Shown here: positions 16,579-24,916 of the stretch, piece after piece | Layout: each line of letters begins with the position of its first letter | How positions within the stretch are numbered: position 1 is the first letter of the stretch | DNA from: Rhodococcus sp. AW25M09 | GTDB taxonomy: Bacteria; Actinomycetota; Actinomycetes; Mycobacteriales; Mycobacteriaceae | Direction of reading: 5' to 3' | Assembly: GCF_000333955.1 (NCBI RefSeq) | Contig: NZ_CAPS01000096.1 | Span: 1 to 38,299, forward strand | DNA: 38,299 nt | The notes under the pieces: model-generated | The model's input: only the letters and a program-made list of their open reading frames with translations | What the model was told of the DNA's origin: nothing | The model's database searches: none | Program-made: the position numbers and the translations under genes

Positions 16579-18204
16579 CTGAGCAAGATTGTCATCGACC
16601 AAGAATCCGAGACCGGCGATACGACGCTGTCGGCGCAACTGGACGACACCCACGTACCTCCCACCTTCGCCGAACTGAACGTGGACGCTTCCATCGTTCG
16701 TGCGCTCTCCGAAATGGGAATCGAGCGCACCTTCGCCATCCAGGAGTTGACGCTGCCGCTCGCTATCGCGGGCGACGACCTCATCGGTCAGGCGCGCACC
16801 GGAATGGGCAAGACCTTCGGCTTCGGTGTGCCGCTGCTGCACCGACTTGCCACGGACAACTCCGGCACGACCCCACTCGACGGCACGCCACGTGCCCTGA
16901 TAATCGTGCCGACCCGCGAACTGTGCGTCCAGGTCAGCTCCGATCTCGAAAACGCCTCGAAGTACCTCAGCGGTGCGAACGGCCCGGTCAAGGTGCTCTC
17001 CATCTACGGCGGTCGCCCGTACGAGGCGCAGATCAGCGCACTGCAGAACGGCGTCGACGTCGTCGTCGGCACTCCCGGCCGACTGCTCGACCTCGCCAAG
17101 CAGAACCATCTGATCCTCGGCAAGGTCGGCGTGCTGGTTCTCGACGAGGCCGACGAGATGCTCGACCTCGGATTCCTACCCGACATCGAACGCATCCTCG
17201 GCATGGTCCCCGACAAACGCCAGACAATGCTGTTCTCGGCAACGATGCCGGGGCCGATCATCACGCTGGCCCGCACGTTCCTGACGCAGCCGACGCACAT
17301 CCGCGCCGAAGAGGCCGAGTCCTCCGCGGTGCACGACCGCACCGCCCAGCACGTCTACCGGGCGCACGCACTGGACAAAGTCGAGATGGTGGCCAAGGTC
17401 CTCAAGGCCGACGGACGTGGCGCAACGATGGTGTTCACCCGCACCAAGCGCACCGCTCAGAAGGTCGCTGACGAACTCGCCGAGCGCGGCTACTCGGTGG
17501 GTGCCGTGCACGGTGATCTCGGCCAGGTGCAGCGCGAGAAGGCCCTCAAGGCCTTCCGCACCGGCAAGATCGACGTGCTGGTAGCGACCGACGTCGCTGC
17601 CCGCGGCATCGACATCGACGACGTCACGCACGTCATCAACTATCAGTGCCCCGAGGACGAGAAGACCTACGTGCACCGTATCGGCCGCACCGGCCGGGCC
17701 GGACGTACCGGGATCGCCGTCACCCTCGTCGATTGGGACGACATCCCTCGCTGGCAGCTGATCGACAAGGCACTCGATCTGGGTATGCCGGACCCGGTCG
17801 AGACCTACTCGAGCTCGCCGCACCTGTTCACCGACCTGGGTATCGCCACCGACGCCACCGGCACGCTGCGCAAGGAGCCGTCTCGCGCTCCCGCCAAGTC
17901 GGCCGAGGACAACACGGCGAGCGTCGACGCACCCGCAGCCGATGCGTCGTCGACGAACAAGCCGCGCCGCTCCCGCAGTCGTCGTCGCACCCGCGCGGGT
18001 CAGGACGGCCAGACCGGTGCCGGCTCCGCCGACTCGGCGTCCGATTCCGCACCCGGCGCTACGACGGTTGCCACAGAATCGAACGCAGCAGATTCGACGT
18101 CGGCCGACACGGCCACCAAGACCGCTCCCCGCCGCCGCAGGCGTCGCCGCTCCAGTGGATCGTCGGCCGATGCCGGACCGTCGACTGCGAGCGCCTCGGA
18201 GTAG
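16579..18204 (+). CDS. rhlE: DEAD-box RNA helicase, RhlE-like
   Basis: About 541 residues, equivalent to Rv3211. All motifs are present: Q motif FAIQ, I ARTGMGKT, Ia PTRELCVQV, Ib TPGRLLDL, II VLDEADEML, III LFSATMPG, V VATDVAARGIDI and VI HRIGRTGRAGRTG. A basic low-complexity tail (about 420-541, RRSRSRRRTRAG; PRRRRRRRSSG) should bind RNA. It unwinds RNA in ribosome assembly or decay. The first ATG/GTG/TTG in frame is GTG 16681, but the conserved Phe upstream of the Q motif (PPTFAELNVDASIV) is coded before it. Between the stop at 16525 and 16681 the only near-start is CTG 16579, which has AGGAAGG at 16564-16570. I therefore start there; GTG 16681 is the conservative choice. Confidence 0.9.
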   Translation: MSKIVIDQESETGDTTLSAQLDDTHVPPTFAELNVDASIVRALSEMGIERTFAIQELTLPLAIAGDDLIGQARTGMGKTFGFGVPLLHRLATDNSGTTPLDGTPRALIIVPTRELCVQVSSDLENASKYLSGANGPVKVLSIYGGRPYEAQISALQNGVDVVVGTPGRLLDLAKQNHLILGKVGVLVLDEADEMLDLGFLPDIERILGMVPDKRQTMLFSATMPGPIITLARTFLTQPTHIRAEEAESSAVHDRTAQHVYRAHALDKVEMVAKVLKADGRGATMVFTRTKRTAQKVADELAERGYSVGAVHGDLGQVQREKALKAFRTGKIDVLVATDVAARGIDIDDVTHVINYQCPEDEKTYVHRIGRTGRAGRTGIAVTLVDWDDIPRWQLIDKALDLGMPDPVETYSSSPHLFTDLGIATDATGTLRKEPSRAPAKSAEDNTASVDAPAADASSTNKPRRSRSRRRTRAGQDGQTGAGSADSASDSAPGATTVATESNAADSTSADTATKTAPRRRRRRRSSGSSADAGPSTASASE

Positions 18205-18213
18205 TCCCCCGTC

Positions 18214-19467
18214 GTGCTGGCTCCAGAACGTCGAACGAGAGCCGATCTCGTCGCCGTTGCCGTCATCGCCGTGGTTTCGGTAGTAGCCGCGGGCACCGCC
18301 TGGTTCACCGGCGATGCCCGCGGTACTACGTCGGTGCCCGCCGGGGAACCGCTACCTCGGATCGAGCCGGCAACCACTGTGCCTGCAGCCCTCACCGAAC
18401 TGTGGCGTGCATCGAGCGAGGCGACGGAGGCCACCCGCACACCGGTACCCGTCGTCACCGACTTCGGGGTGGTGACGGCCGACGGTGGATCCGTCGTAGG
18501 CCGCAGCCCACGGTCCGGCGAGCAGTCCTGGTCCTACACACGTGATCTCCCACTCTGCTCGGTGGTGTCGTCGTGGAACACCGCAGTCGCGGTCTACCGC
18601 GATGATCGCGGCTGTTCACAGGTGACCGAACTCGACGGGTCGACCGGACAACGCGCCGCGCAACGCACATCCGACGCCGACGATGCAGTTCGCCTGTCCT
18701 CCGACGGCACCTACGTGACGTCGAGGGGCGCTTCCCGGATGGAGTTGTGGCGCTCGGACATGGTGCGCACCCTCGAATACGGTCGCGTGGACGCTCCGGT
18801 CAATCCGGGTAGTCAACCGAGGACCGGCTGCACTCTGCTGTCCTCGGCATCGACCAACTCGCGCACAGCAGTGCTCGAGCAGTGCCCAGGCGAAGCGGCG
18901 GCCAGACTGACTCTGCTGAAACCAGCACCCAAGGATGCGACCGAACCCGAGGAGTACGGCTCGACAGTGGTGCCCGAACTGGTTCCCGGGCCCGACTCCC
19001 CGACTGCCGGAACCATCATTGCGGTCACCGGAAGCGTTGTTGCGCTGCATATCCCAGCTGAGAACGGCATGCCCGATCGAGTCGGACTCTACGACGACAC
19101 GGCTAGCCGGATATCCGAGTTCGACCTTCCTGCCGACCTCTCCCCCACGAAGGACTCACCGAAATCCACTGCACAGACGGCAGGTTCGGTGTTCACCTGG
19201 TTCACGGGTACGGGAGTGCAGGCATTCGATGCCACCAGCCTGTCCCCGTCGTGGTCGGTCCCCGGAGCCCTCGGGAGCGGAAGCGTCATGGCAGGCCGGT
19301 TGGTGGTGCCCGTGCCGGACGGTATAGCGGTGGTCGATCTCGCAACCGGCACCTCGATCACCGACATTCCGGTCGACCGAGGCGATTACTCCGGTCCGAT
19401 ACAGACATCGGTGATCGGCGATGTGATCGTCGAGCAACGCGGTACCGACGTGGTTGCTCTGGGCTGA
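18214..19467 (+). CDS. membrane-anchored beta-propeller protein (Rv3212-like)
   Basis: 417 residues. The N-terminus has one membrane segment or signal anchor (DLVAVAVIAVVSVVAAGTAWF, about 11-31), then an exported domain with repeating blade-like units such as VVTADGGSVVGRSPRSGEQSWSY, VFTWFTGTGVQAFDATSLSPSWSVPGAL and LVVPVPDGIAVVDLATGTSI. These look like a PQQ/quinoprotein-type propeller. Pairs of Cys (PLCSVV, GCSQV, GCTLL, EQCPG) may be disulfides. Known only as the conserved hypothetical Rv3212, and no enzymatic residues are evident. The GTG start lies nine bases after the helicase stop, so the two are likely co-transcribed. Confidence 0.85.
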   Translation: MLAPERRTRADLVAVAVIAVVSVVAAGTAWFTGDARGTTSVPAGEPLPRIEPATTVPAALTELWRASSEATEATRTPVPVVTDFGVVTADGGSVVGRSPRSGEQSWSYTRDLPLCSVVSSWNTAVAVYRDDRGCSQVTELDGSTGQRAAQRTSDADDAVRLSSDGTYVTSRGASRMELWRSDMVRTLEYGRVDAPVNPGSQPRTGCTLLSSASTNSRTAVLEQCPGEAAARLTLLKPAPKDATEPEEYGSTVVPELVPGPDSPTAGTIIAVTGSVVALHIPAENGMPDRVGLYDDTASRISEFDLPADLSPTKDSPKSTAQTAGSVFTWFTGTGVQAFDATSLSPSWSVPGALGSGSVMAGRLVVPVPDGIAVVDLATGTSITDIPVDRGDYSGPIQTSVIGDVIVEQRGTDVVALG

Positions 19468-19489
19468 TCCCCTCGCCGCTCGCGCAGAT

Positions 19490-20284
19490 CTAACCAGCCG
19501 GATCGTAGGTTTTCAGGTCTGCTCCATCGTCCCAGTGCGCGAGCAAATTCTCGGCAAGTTCGCGATAAGCCTGCGCTCCCTTGTTCTTTCGTCCCGACAA
19601 CACTGTCGCGCCCGATGCGCTGGCCTCGGCGAAACGAACGGTCCGCGGGATCGGTGGTGCCAGGACCGGTAACGCGTATCGGTCCGAGACATCACCGAGT
19701 ACATCCCTGCTGTGGGTTGTGCGGGCATCGAAGAGAGTGGGGAGGGCACCGAGTAGAGCCAGGTCGGGGTTGGTGATCTGCTGCACCTCGGAGACCGTCC
19801 GCAACAATTGCCCGACTCCCCGATGGGCGAGGGTTTCGCACTGAAGGGGCACCAACACCGACTGTGCTGCGGTGAGACCGTTGAGGGTCAGCACTCCGAG
19901 TGACGGCGGACAATCGATGACGACGACGTCGAAATCGTCGAGGATCGGAGCGAGCGCGCGCTTGAGCGCGAACTCTCGACCTGCGCGCATCAGCAACAGC
20001 GCTTCCGCGCCGGCGAGATCGATCGTCGCCGGGAGCAGAACGATTCCTTCCGACGTCTCGATCAGCACGTCCTCGACCTTGGCATCACCGGTCAGCACCT
20101 CGTGGACCGAGGAATCGAGTTTGTCGGGGTTGTGCCCGAGTGAGAACGTCAGGCAGCCCTGCGGGTCGAGGTCGACCACCAGGACGCGTCGGTCGAGCGC
20201 GTGCAGCGCAGCGGCGAGCGAGGCCACCGTGGTGGTCTTGGCCACGCCACCCTTCTGGTTCGCTACCGCAAGAATTGTCGTCAC
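19490..20284 (-). CDS. orphan ParA/Soj-like ATPase
   Basis: 264 residues, equivalent to Rv3213c. It has the deviant Walker A loop KGGVAKTTTVASLAAAL (residues 11-27), Walker A-prime VVDLDPQGCLTFSL and Walker B VVVIDCPPSLGVLTLNGL, typical of ParA/MinD ATPases that dimerise on ATP and bind DNA or membrane. No ParB or parS is next to it, so this is not the chromosomal par operon; it may place another cargo such as a large complex. No strong Shine-Dalgarno precedes ATG 20284, so the exact start is less certain than the family. The gene ends 22 bp from the convergent propeller gene. Confidence 0.92.
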   Translation of the reverse strand: MTTILAVANQKGGVAKTTTVASLAAALHALDRRVLVVDLDPQGCLTFSLGHNPDKLDSSVHEVLTGDAKVEDVLIETSEGIVLLPATIDLAGAEALLLMRAGREFALKRALAPILDDFDVVVIDCPPSLGVLTLNGLTAAQSVLVPLQCETLAHRGVGQLLRTVSEVQQITNPDLALLGALPTLFDARTTHSRDVLGDVSDRYALPVLAPPIPRTVRFAEASASGATVLSGRKNKGAQAYRELAENLLAHWDDGADLKTYDPAG

Positions 20285-20343
20285 GACTCTGATCCTTGCT
20301 TACATTCGGCGGATGAGCGAGGGTTCGGCGTCTCTCGGCCGCG

Positions 20344-21810
20344 TCAATGCAGCGCGATCGGTGTTGCCGTGCCCGCGCTGGCGTGCTTGGTTCGCGGCAG
20401 GAAGAACGCGGGAACGAACGTGAGCACGATCAGTACCAGCGCAACCATGAAGGTGGTACCGAACGCCCGCGTCGAGATGTCGAAGGCCTCTGCCTCGCTG
20501 GTCGCGGTCAGCGCAGGCTTCTGCTGAGCAGTGAGCACCACCGACATCAGAGCGGTACCGATCGAACCGGCTGCTTGCTGGACGATGTTCATCAAGGTCG
20601 AACCCCGCGCGACGGTTTCGTCGGTCAGCGTCTGCAGGGCTGCTGTCATGATGGGCATCATCGTCGAACCGAGACCCAGACCCATGACGAACAGCGCACC
20701 GATCAGCAAGGTGTAGGACGTACTGGTACCCACCTGGGTGAACACCGCCATACCTGCGGTGATGAGTACCAAGCCCGCTAGCACGATTCGACCGGGGCCG
20801 GTCCTGTCGGCAATGACACCGGCGATCGGCATCGCGATCATCGCGCCGATTCCCTGCGGTGCGAGCAGCAGCCCGGCAGACAGAGTCGATTCGCCGCGAA
20901 GCAGGAAATAACTCGGGAACAGCAGGCCTGCGCCCATGAAGGCGACCATGAACAGCGTCGTGGTGATCACCGATACGGACAGCGACCGGTTCTCGAACAA
21001 CCGCAGCTCGATCAGTGGATACTCCACCCGAAGTGCATGGAAGACGAACAGGACTATCAGCACCAGGCCGACGATGACGGGAACCAGCACCTTCACCGCC
21101 AGGACGGTTTCGGTTTCGACGACCGAGGATGCGCCGTAGAGGAACAATGCGAGACCGGGCGAGAGCATCAGCATGCCTCGGAAGTCGAAGGATCGAGACG
21201 GAGCCGGATTGTCCTTGGGGAAGATCGCCACTGCTGCGACCAGCGCGATGATGCCGATCGGCACGTTGATGAGGAAGATCCAGTGCCAGCTCGCCGCTTC
21301 GATCAGCCAACCGCCGAGAATGGGTCCTGCGATGGGACCGATGAGCATCGGAACTCCCAACACGGCCATCACGCGTCCGATACGTTCGGGTCCGGCAGCG
21401 CGCGTCATGATGGTCATGCCGAGCGGCATCAGCATGCCGCCGCCGAGACCCTGCAACACTCGGAACACGATCAGTGATGTGATGTCCCAAGCGAAACTGC
21501 ACAGCACCGAACCGAGGACGAACAGCACGAGCGCGGTGATGTAGAGGCGTTTGGTTCCGAAGCGGTCGGCCGCCCAGCCGGTCAGGGGTATGACGGTTGC
21601 CAGGGCGAGCGTGTACCCCGTCATCGTCCACGCAGCATTGGCGTAGGTCGTGTCGAAAACGTCGGTGAAAGTCCGGAGCGCGACGCTGACGACGGTGACG
21701 TCGAGAATCGACATGATCGCGCCGAGCACCACGACACCCGCGATCTTCAACAACGCTCCGTCGAGTTTCTCCGGCGCGACGGACGCCGCGGGCTTCTGCA
21801 GGTCGGTCAT
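20344..21810 (-). CDS. DHA2 family MFS drug exporter (EmrB/QacA-like)
   Basis: 488 residues with about 14 membrane helices. The first helix region, VVVLGAIMSILDVTVVSVAL, carries the LDxTVVxVAL motif of DHA2 exporters, followed by WTMTGYTLALATVIPLTGWAADRFGTKR and FRVLQGLGGGMLMPLGMTIM (motifs A and C region). Such pumps use the proton gradient to export drugs or lipophilic metabolites; the substrate is unknown. No regulator gene adjoins it. It sits between two genes that are neighbours in M. tuberculosis (parA-like Rv3213c and gpm2 Rv3214), so it was inserted in this lineage. Confidence 0.92.
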   Translation of the reverse strand: MTDLQKPAASVAPEKLDGALLKIAGVVVLGAIMSILDVTVVSVALRTFTDVFDTTYANAAWTMTGYTLALATVIPLTGWAADRFGTKRLYITALVLFVLGSVLCSFAWDITSLIVFRVLQGLGGGMLMPLGMTIMTRAAGPERIGRVMAVLGVPMLIGPIAGPILGGWLIEAASWHWIFLINVPIGIIALVAAVAIFPKDNPAPSRSFDFRGMLMLSPGLALFLYGASSVVETETVLAVKVLVPVIVGLVLIVLFVFHALRVEYPLIELRLFENRSLSVSVITTTLFMVAFMGAGLLFPSYFLLRGESTLSAGLLLAPQGIGAMIAMPIAGVIADRTGPGRIVLAGLVLITAGMAVFTQVGTSTSYTLLIGALFVMGLGLGSTMMPIMTAALQTLTDETVARGSTLMNIVQQAAGSIGTALMSVVLTAQQKPALTATSEAEAFDISTRAFGTTFMVALVLIVLTFVPAFFLPRTKHASAGTATPIALH

Positions 21811-21954
21811 TTTTCTCCCGATCGGTAACTACGCGGCCTGCCGCGGCCAAGTGACGGCAGGCAGTATGGATGTCGCGCGGGGCGGTGAAGATCCAGATGA
21901 GATTAACGGTCCAGTCGGTCTGTGCTCAATGGAATTTTCGGACCACGTGCGCGA

Positions 21955-21975
21955 GTGGCCTATGACAAAGGCCAC
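21955..21975. repeat. inverted repeat upstream of the phosphoglycerate mutase-like gene
   Basis: GTGGCC-TATGACAAA-GGCCAC, six-base arms around nine bases, 28 bp before the ATG at 22003. The centre TATGAC could be a -10 box, which would make the repeat an operator over the promoter; otherwise it may be a leader hairpin. It is a single occurrence, so function is uncertain. Confidence 0.4.
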
Positions 21976-22002
21976 ATCGTCGGAACAGGCATGATCGTTG
22001 TC

Positions 22003-22644
22003 ATGACTACACATGCCGCCGCTGACGCCGGGCGAGTTGTTCTGCTCCGTCACGGGGAGACCGAATGGGCCCTCGCCGGAAAGCACACCGGCAACACCGA
22101 CGTCCCACTCACGAGCATCGGCGAACAGCAGGCAGTCGACGCCGGATCCCTGCTGCGGCTGCTGCAGCTGCGCGATCCCCTGGTGATATCGAGCCCGCGA
22201 GAGCGTGCTCGCAGAACCGCCGATCTCGCCGGTCTGGAGATAGATCGAACCTGGGATGCGCTGTCGGAGTGGGACTACGGGGACTACGAGGGCCTCACAT
22301 CGAATCAGATCCACGAGACGGTGCCGCACTGGACCGTGTGGACTCACCCGTGCCCGGGTGGCGAGTCGATCGGTGACATCGCCGTGCGAGTGGAGCTGGT
22401 GCTCTCGGTCGTCCTTCCCCTGCTGAGCGGCCGCGACGTCGTACTCGTCGGCCACGGCCACTTCTCCCGCGCACTCATCGCCGGCTGGACCGAGGCCCCG
22501 ATCACCGAAGGCAAACGCTTCGCCCTCTCCCCCGCCGCATATTCACTGCTCGGCTTCGAGCACTCGTTCCGCCAGCTCGTCGCGCACAACGTGCATCCAT
22601 CGATTCTCACCGCTGCCGGCACCAGGACGGGAGGTGGACGGTGA
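22003..22644 (+). CDS. gpm2: histidine phosphatase, Rv3214/Gpm2-like
   Basis: 213 residues of the histidine phosphatase superfamily. The phosphohistidine motif LLRHGETEW is at about 14-22, ISSPRERARRTADLAG holds the phosphate-binding Arg, the acidic donor lies in EWDYGDYEGLT, and the second catalytic His in VLVGHGHFSRAL. Rv3214 was annotated as a phosphoglycerate mutase (gpm2/entD) but shown to act mainly as an acid phosphatase; the same is expected here. ATG 22003 is used; an in-frame ATG 21991 is possible. The stop overlaps the next start as GTGA. entC, which follows in M. tuberculosis, is absent. Confidence 0.92.
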   Translation: MTTHAAADAGRVVLLRHGETEWALAGKHTGNTDVPLTSIGEQQAVDAGSLLRLLQLRDPLVISSPRERARRTADLAGLEIDRTWDALSEWDYGDYEGLTSNQIHETVPHWTVWTHPCPGGESIGDIAVRVELVLSVVLPLLSGRDVVLVGHGHFSRALIAGWTEAPITEGKRFALSPAAYSLLGFEHSFRQLVAHNVHPSILTAAGTRTGGGR

Positions 22645-23117
22645 TCCGCCGCGCCGCCGAGGCCGATGTTCCCGCCATCACCGCTCTGGTGCACGAACTG
22701 GCCGCGTACGAGAAGTCGTCGGCACTGTGCACGGTACGAGACGAGCAACTTCAGGCGGCTCTGTTCGGTGCGCAGCCTTCGGTGTTCGCGCATGTCGCCG
22801 AACACGAGGGAATCGTGGTGGGGTGCGCTCTTTGGTTCTTGAATTTCTCCACGTGGGACGGCGTCAACGGAATCTATCTGGAGGACCTGTACGTGCAGCC
22901 TGCCGCGCGCGGAGGCGGTTTCGGAACTGCGCTGCTCGCCGCGTTGGCTGCCGAATGCGTCGCTCGCGAGTACACGCGGCTGACCTGGTCGGTTCTGGAC
23001 TGGAACACCCCGTCGATCGGCTTCTACCGGTCGTTGGGCGCACAGCCACAGGACGAGTGGACCACGTTCCGGTTGAGCGAGGGCGCGTTGGCCGAGCTGG
23101 CCGCCACGGCACTGTGA
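22641..23117 (+). CDS. GNAT family N-acetyltransferase
   Basis: 158 residues forming one GNAT domain. Motif A is clear (YLEDLYVQPAARGGGFGTALLAAL, about 75-98, acetyl-CoA pyrophosphate loop), as is motif B (SVLDWNTPSIGFYRSLGAQPQDEWTTFRL). The layout LYLEDLYV...WNxxxxxFYxxxGA is that of SSAT-like diamine acetyltransferases, so a polyamine or small amine is a reasonable substrate guess. GTG 22641 overlaps the stop of the phosphatase, so the two are coupled. Equivalent to Rv3216. Confidence 0.9.
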   Translation: MIRRAAEADVPAITALVHELAAYEKSSALCTVRDEQLQAALFGAQPSVFAHVAEHEGIVVGCALWFLNFSTWDGVNGIYLEDLYVQPAARGGGFGTALLAALAAECVAREYTRLTWSVLDWNTPSIGFYRSLGAQPQDEWTTFRLSEGALAELAATAL

Positions 23118-23127
23118 CGGGTGCGGT

Positions 23128-23556
23128 TCAGCCCAGATCGTCGTCGACGTCGCTGTACTCCGCTGCCATCCACTGCGAGGACGGTGGGCTGAACAGCAGA
23201 GCGAGCACACCGATGACCGCGACTCCGAGAACGACGCCGTAGAGGGTCTGATGTGATCCGGTCAGCAAGGACCACACGACGGGCAGCAACAGCAGCTGTA
23301 CGACCGTCGCGATAGCTCTGCCCCAACGCTTACCGACAATCAGTGCGACTCCCGCAACCCCGACTCCGACACCCAGTACGCCGAACCATCCAGCGGTGCC
23401 GTAGCCGTTGGCGACGGCGTTGTCTCCTTCGCCGGAGACCGCACGGACGAGGAGCACGAATGCGGCGACCAACGAAACCGCGCCCTGTGCTGCGACGAGG
23501 ACCCCGGCGGATCGAAACGTGGCCGGCGGGGTGAGGTTCTCGGGTGTGGTGGGCAC
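23128..23556 (-). CDS. small integral membrane protein (Rv3217c-like)
   Basis: 142 residues with four predicted membrane helices: VLVAAQGAVSLVAAFVLLV, GWFGVLGVGVGVAGVALIV, AIATVVQLLLLPVVWSLL and LYGVVLGVAVIGVLALLF. A short acidic tail (EYSDVDDDLG) follows. No catalytic or transport motif is recognisable. It starts at GTG 23556 and its 3' end lies 10 bp from the convergent GNAT gene. Function unknown. Confidence 0.85.
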   Translation of the reverse strand: MPTTPENLTPPATFRSAGVLVAAQGAVSLVAAFVLLVRAVSGEGDNAVANGYGTAGWFGVLGVGVGVAGVALIVGKRWGRAIATVVQLLLLPVVWSLLTGSHQTLYGVVLGVAVIGVLALLFSPPSSQWMAAEYSDVDDDLG

Positions 23557-23573
23557 GCGACCAGCCTAGGCAA

Positions 23574-23634
23574 CCGGGAGTGGAGCCTGCGGAACGACCC
23601 GTGAGACCGGGAGTGGAGCCTGCGGAACGACCCG
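23574..23634 (+). repeat. tandem 33-bp repeat upstream of the lipid kinase gene
   Basis: A 28-base unit (23574-23601) starting CCGGGAGTGGAGCC and ending GGAACGACCCG is repeated without any change at 23607-23634 after the spacer TGAGA, a period of 33 bp. It fills most of the 82-94 bp between the divergent membrane-protein and kinase genes, so it lies in their promoter region. Perfect identity points to a recent duplication or a conserved double binding site. Confidence 0.9.
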
Positions 23635-23650
23635 GTTAGTGTCAGTAGTC

Positions 23651-24604
23651 GTGCGTGCGCTGCTGATCGTCAATCCCAATGCGACTTCTACGACGGCTGC
23701 GGCTCGCGATCTGCTCGCTCATGCGTTGTCGAGCCGGGTTCGGGTGACGGTTGCGCAGACGACTCATCGTGATCATGCCTCGGAGCTCGCTCGGGGTGCC
23801 CGTGAGGACGGGGTGGGTCTGGTGATCGTGCACGGTGGTGACGGCACGGTCAACGAGGTGATCAACGGTTTGCTCGGGGTGCCGTTGCCGACGTCGATGC
23901 AGGCGGTGACGATCGGTGCCATTCCTCCTATCGCGGTCGTTCCTGGCGGTAGTGCGAATGTGTTCGCGCGTTCTCTCGGTATCGAGGCCGATCCGGTGGC
24001 GGCGACGAATCAACTGATCGGGCTGTTCGATGCGCGGGCGCGGCGGACGATCGGGTTGGGGCACTGTGACAATCGCTGGTTCACTTTCAATGCGGGTATG
24101 GGCTTGGATGCCGATGTGTGCCGGGCGATCGATGCGAGTCGCAAGGATGGCAAGCCGGTGTCCGCGACGCGGTATCTGCGGTCGGCGGTGCAGGAGTTCT
24201 TCAAGAACAAGCGTCGGCCGGCGCGGTTGACGGTGGAGGTTCCCGGGCAGGATCGGTTCGATGGGGTGCATTATGCATTCGTGTCGAATTCGAGTCCGTG
24301 GACGTATCTGAACGAACGGCCGGTGCACACCAACCCCGGCACTGGTTTCGACTCGGGTCTGGGCCTGTTCGCGATGCATTCGACTGCTCTGTTGCCCACG
24401 CTGCGGGTGTCGCGCCAGTTGCTGTCCAAGGGAGCGGAACCGAAGTCTCGCAAGCTGATTCGTATCGACGACGTTCCGAGTGTCCGAATTTCTTCGACGG
24501 AGCCGGTCGGCTTGCAGATGGATGGGGATTACTTGGGCGAACGCACGGAAGCGGAGTTCTTCTCCACCCCCGACGCGCTCGAGGTCGTCGCCCCGAACGC
24601 GTGA
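23651..24604 (+). CDS. diacylglycerol/lipid kinase family protein
   Basis: About 317 residues, equivalent to Rv3218. It has the DAGK-catalytic fold: LLIVNPNATST at the start, the nucleotide loop HGGDGTVNEVINGLL near 64-78 and the VVPGGSANVFARSLG motif, then MGLDADVCRAID and QMDGDYLG near the end. Such enzymes phosphorylate diacylglycerol, sphingoid or polyprenyl lipids. GTG 23651 fits the family start; TAGTGT at 23637-23642 could be the -10 of a leaderless message (GTG 23639 is the other choice). Codon use is unusual: G- and T-ending codons (gcg, cgg, ggg, gat, cgt) dominate, whereas neighbours prefer C-ending ones; the last 60 bases return to the local style. Confidence 0.88.
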   Translation: MRALLIVNPNATSTTAAARDLLAHALSSRVRVTVAQTTHRDHASELARGAREDGVGLVIVHGGDGTVNEVINGLLGVPLPTSMQAVTIGAIPPIAVVPGGSANVFARSLGIEADPVAATNQLIGLFDARARRTIGLGHCDNRWFTFNAGMGLDADVCRAIDASRKDGKPVSATRYLRSAVQEFFKNKRRPARLTVEVPGQDRFDGVHYAFVSNSSPWTYLNERPVHTNPGTGFDSGLGLFAMHSTALLPTLRVSRQLLSKGAEPKSRKLIRIDDVPSVRISSTEPVGLQMDGDYLGERTEAEFFSTPDALEVVAPNA

Positions 24605-24916
24605 TCGGTGGCCGCTGCGGGCACGGACGAGCACTGAGCGCATTTCCATTGGGCGGTTACTGGCCCGAGAGAACACGGGCCTGAAAAACACCAGCCTGCG
24701 TAAACACGAGCGAAATCTGTCCGCTCAGGGTACAAAGGAGCGCAGAAGGCTAAAGCGAGCCTAACAGAGTGAGCTTGACCACGGTCACGCGCGTATCCCT
24801 TGACTTCACCTGAGTTCGTGAAAGCATTCACAAGCAACAGTGCGGAAACATTGGTTACCCACTCGTGAACAGAAGAGAAACGAAACGGCGCTCCGGCGCC
24901 CGGTAAGGAGCAGAGG
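24605..24916 (+). promoter_or_regulatory. 312-bp whiB1 upstream region with CRP-like sites
   Basis: The best element is CGTGAAAGCATTCACA (24817-24832), a perfect GTGA-N6-TCAC match to the CRP/Cmr operator. About 49 bp upstream, AGTGAGCTTGACCACG (24768-24783) is a near match (GTGA-N6-CCAC), overlapped by TTGA-N6-TCAC at 24775-24788. In M. tuberculosis whiB1 is known to be controlled by the cAMP receptor protein through two sites, one of them degenerate. TTACCC at 24855-24860 is a possible -10. A 16-codon GTG frame from 24818 has no ribosome site and is not called. Nothing else is seen. Confidence 0.65.

Noticed and set aside
20300..21850. 516-codon frame overlapping the DHA2 exporter
   Set aside because: Shifted-frame shadow rich in Arg, His and Asp; the exporter frame is unmistakable.
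24818..24868. 16-codon GTG frame in the whiB1 leader
   Set aside because: No ribosome site, and its start lies inside the CRP-like operator.
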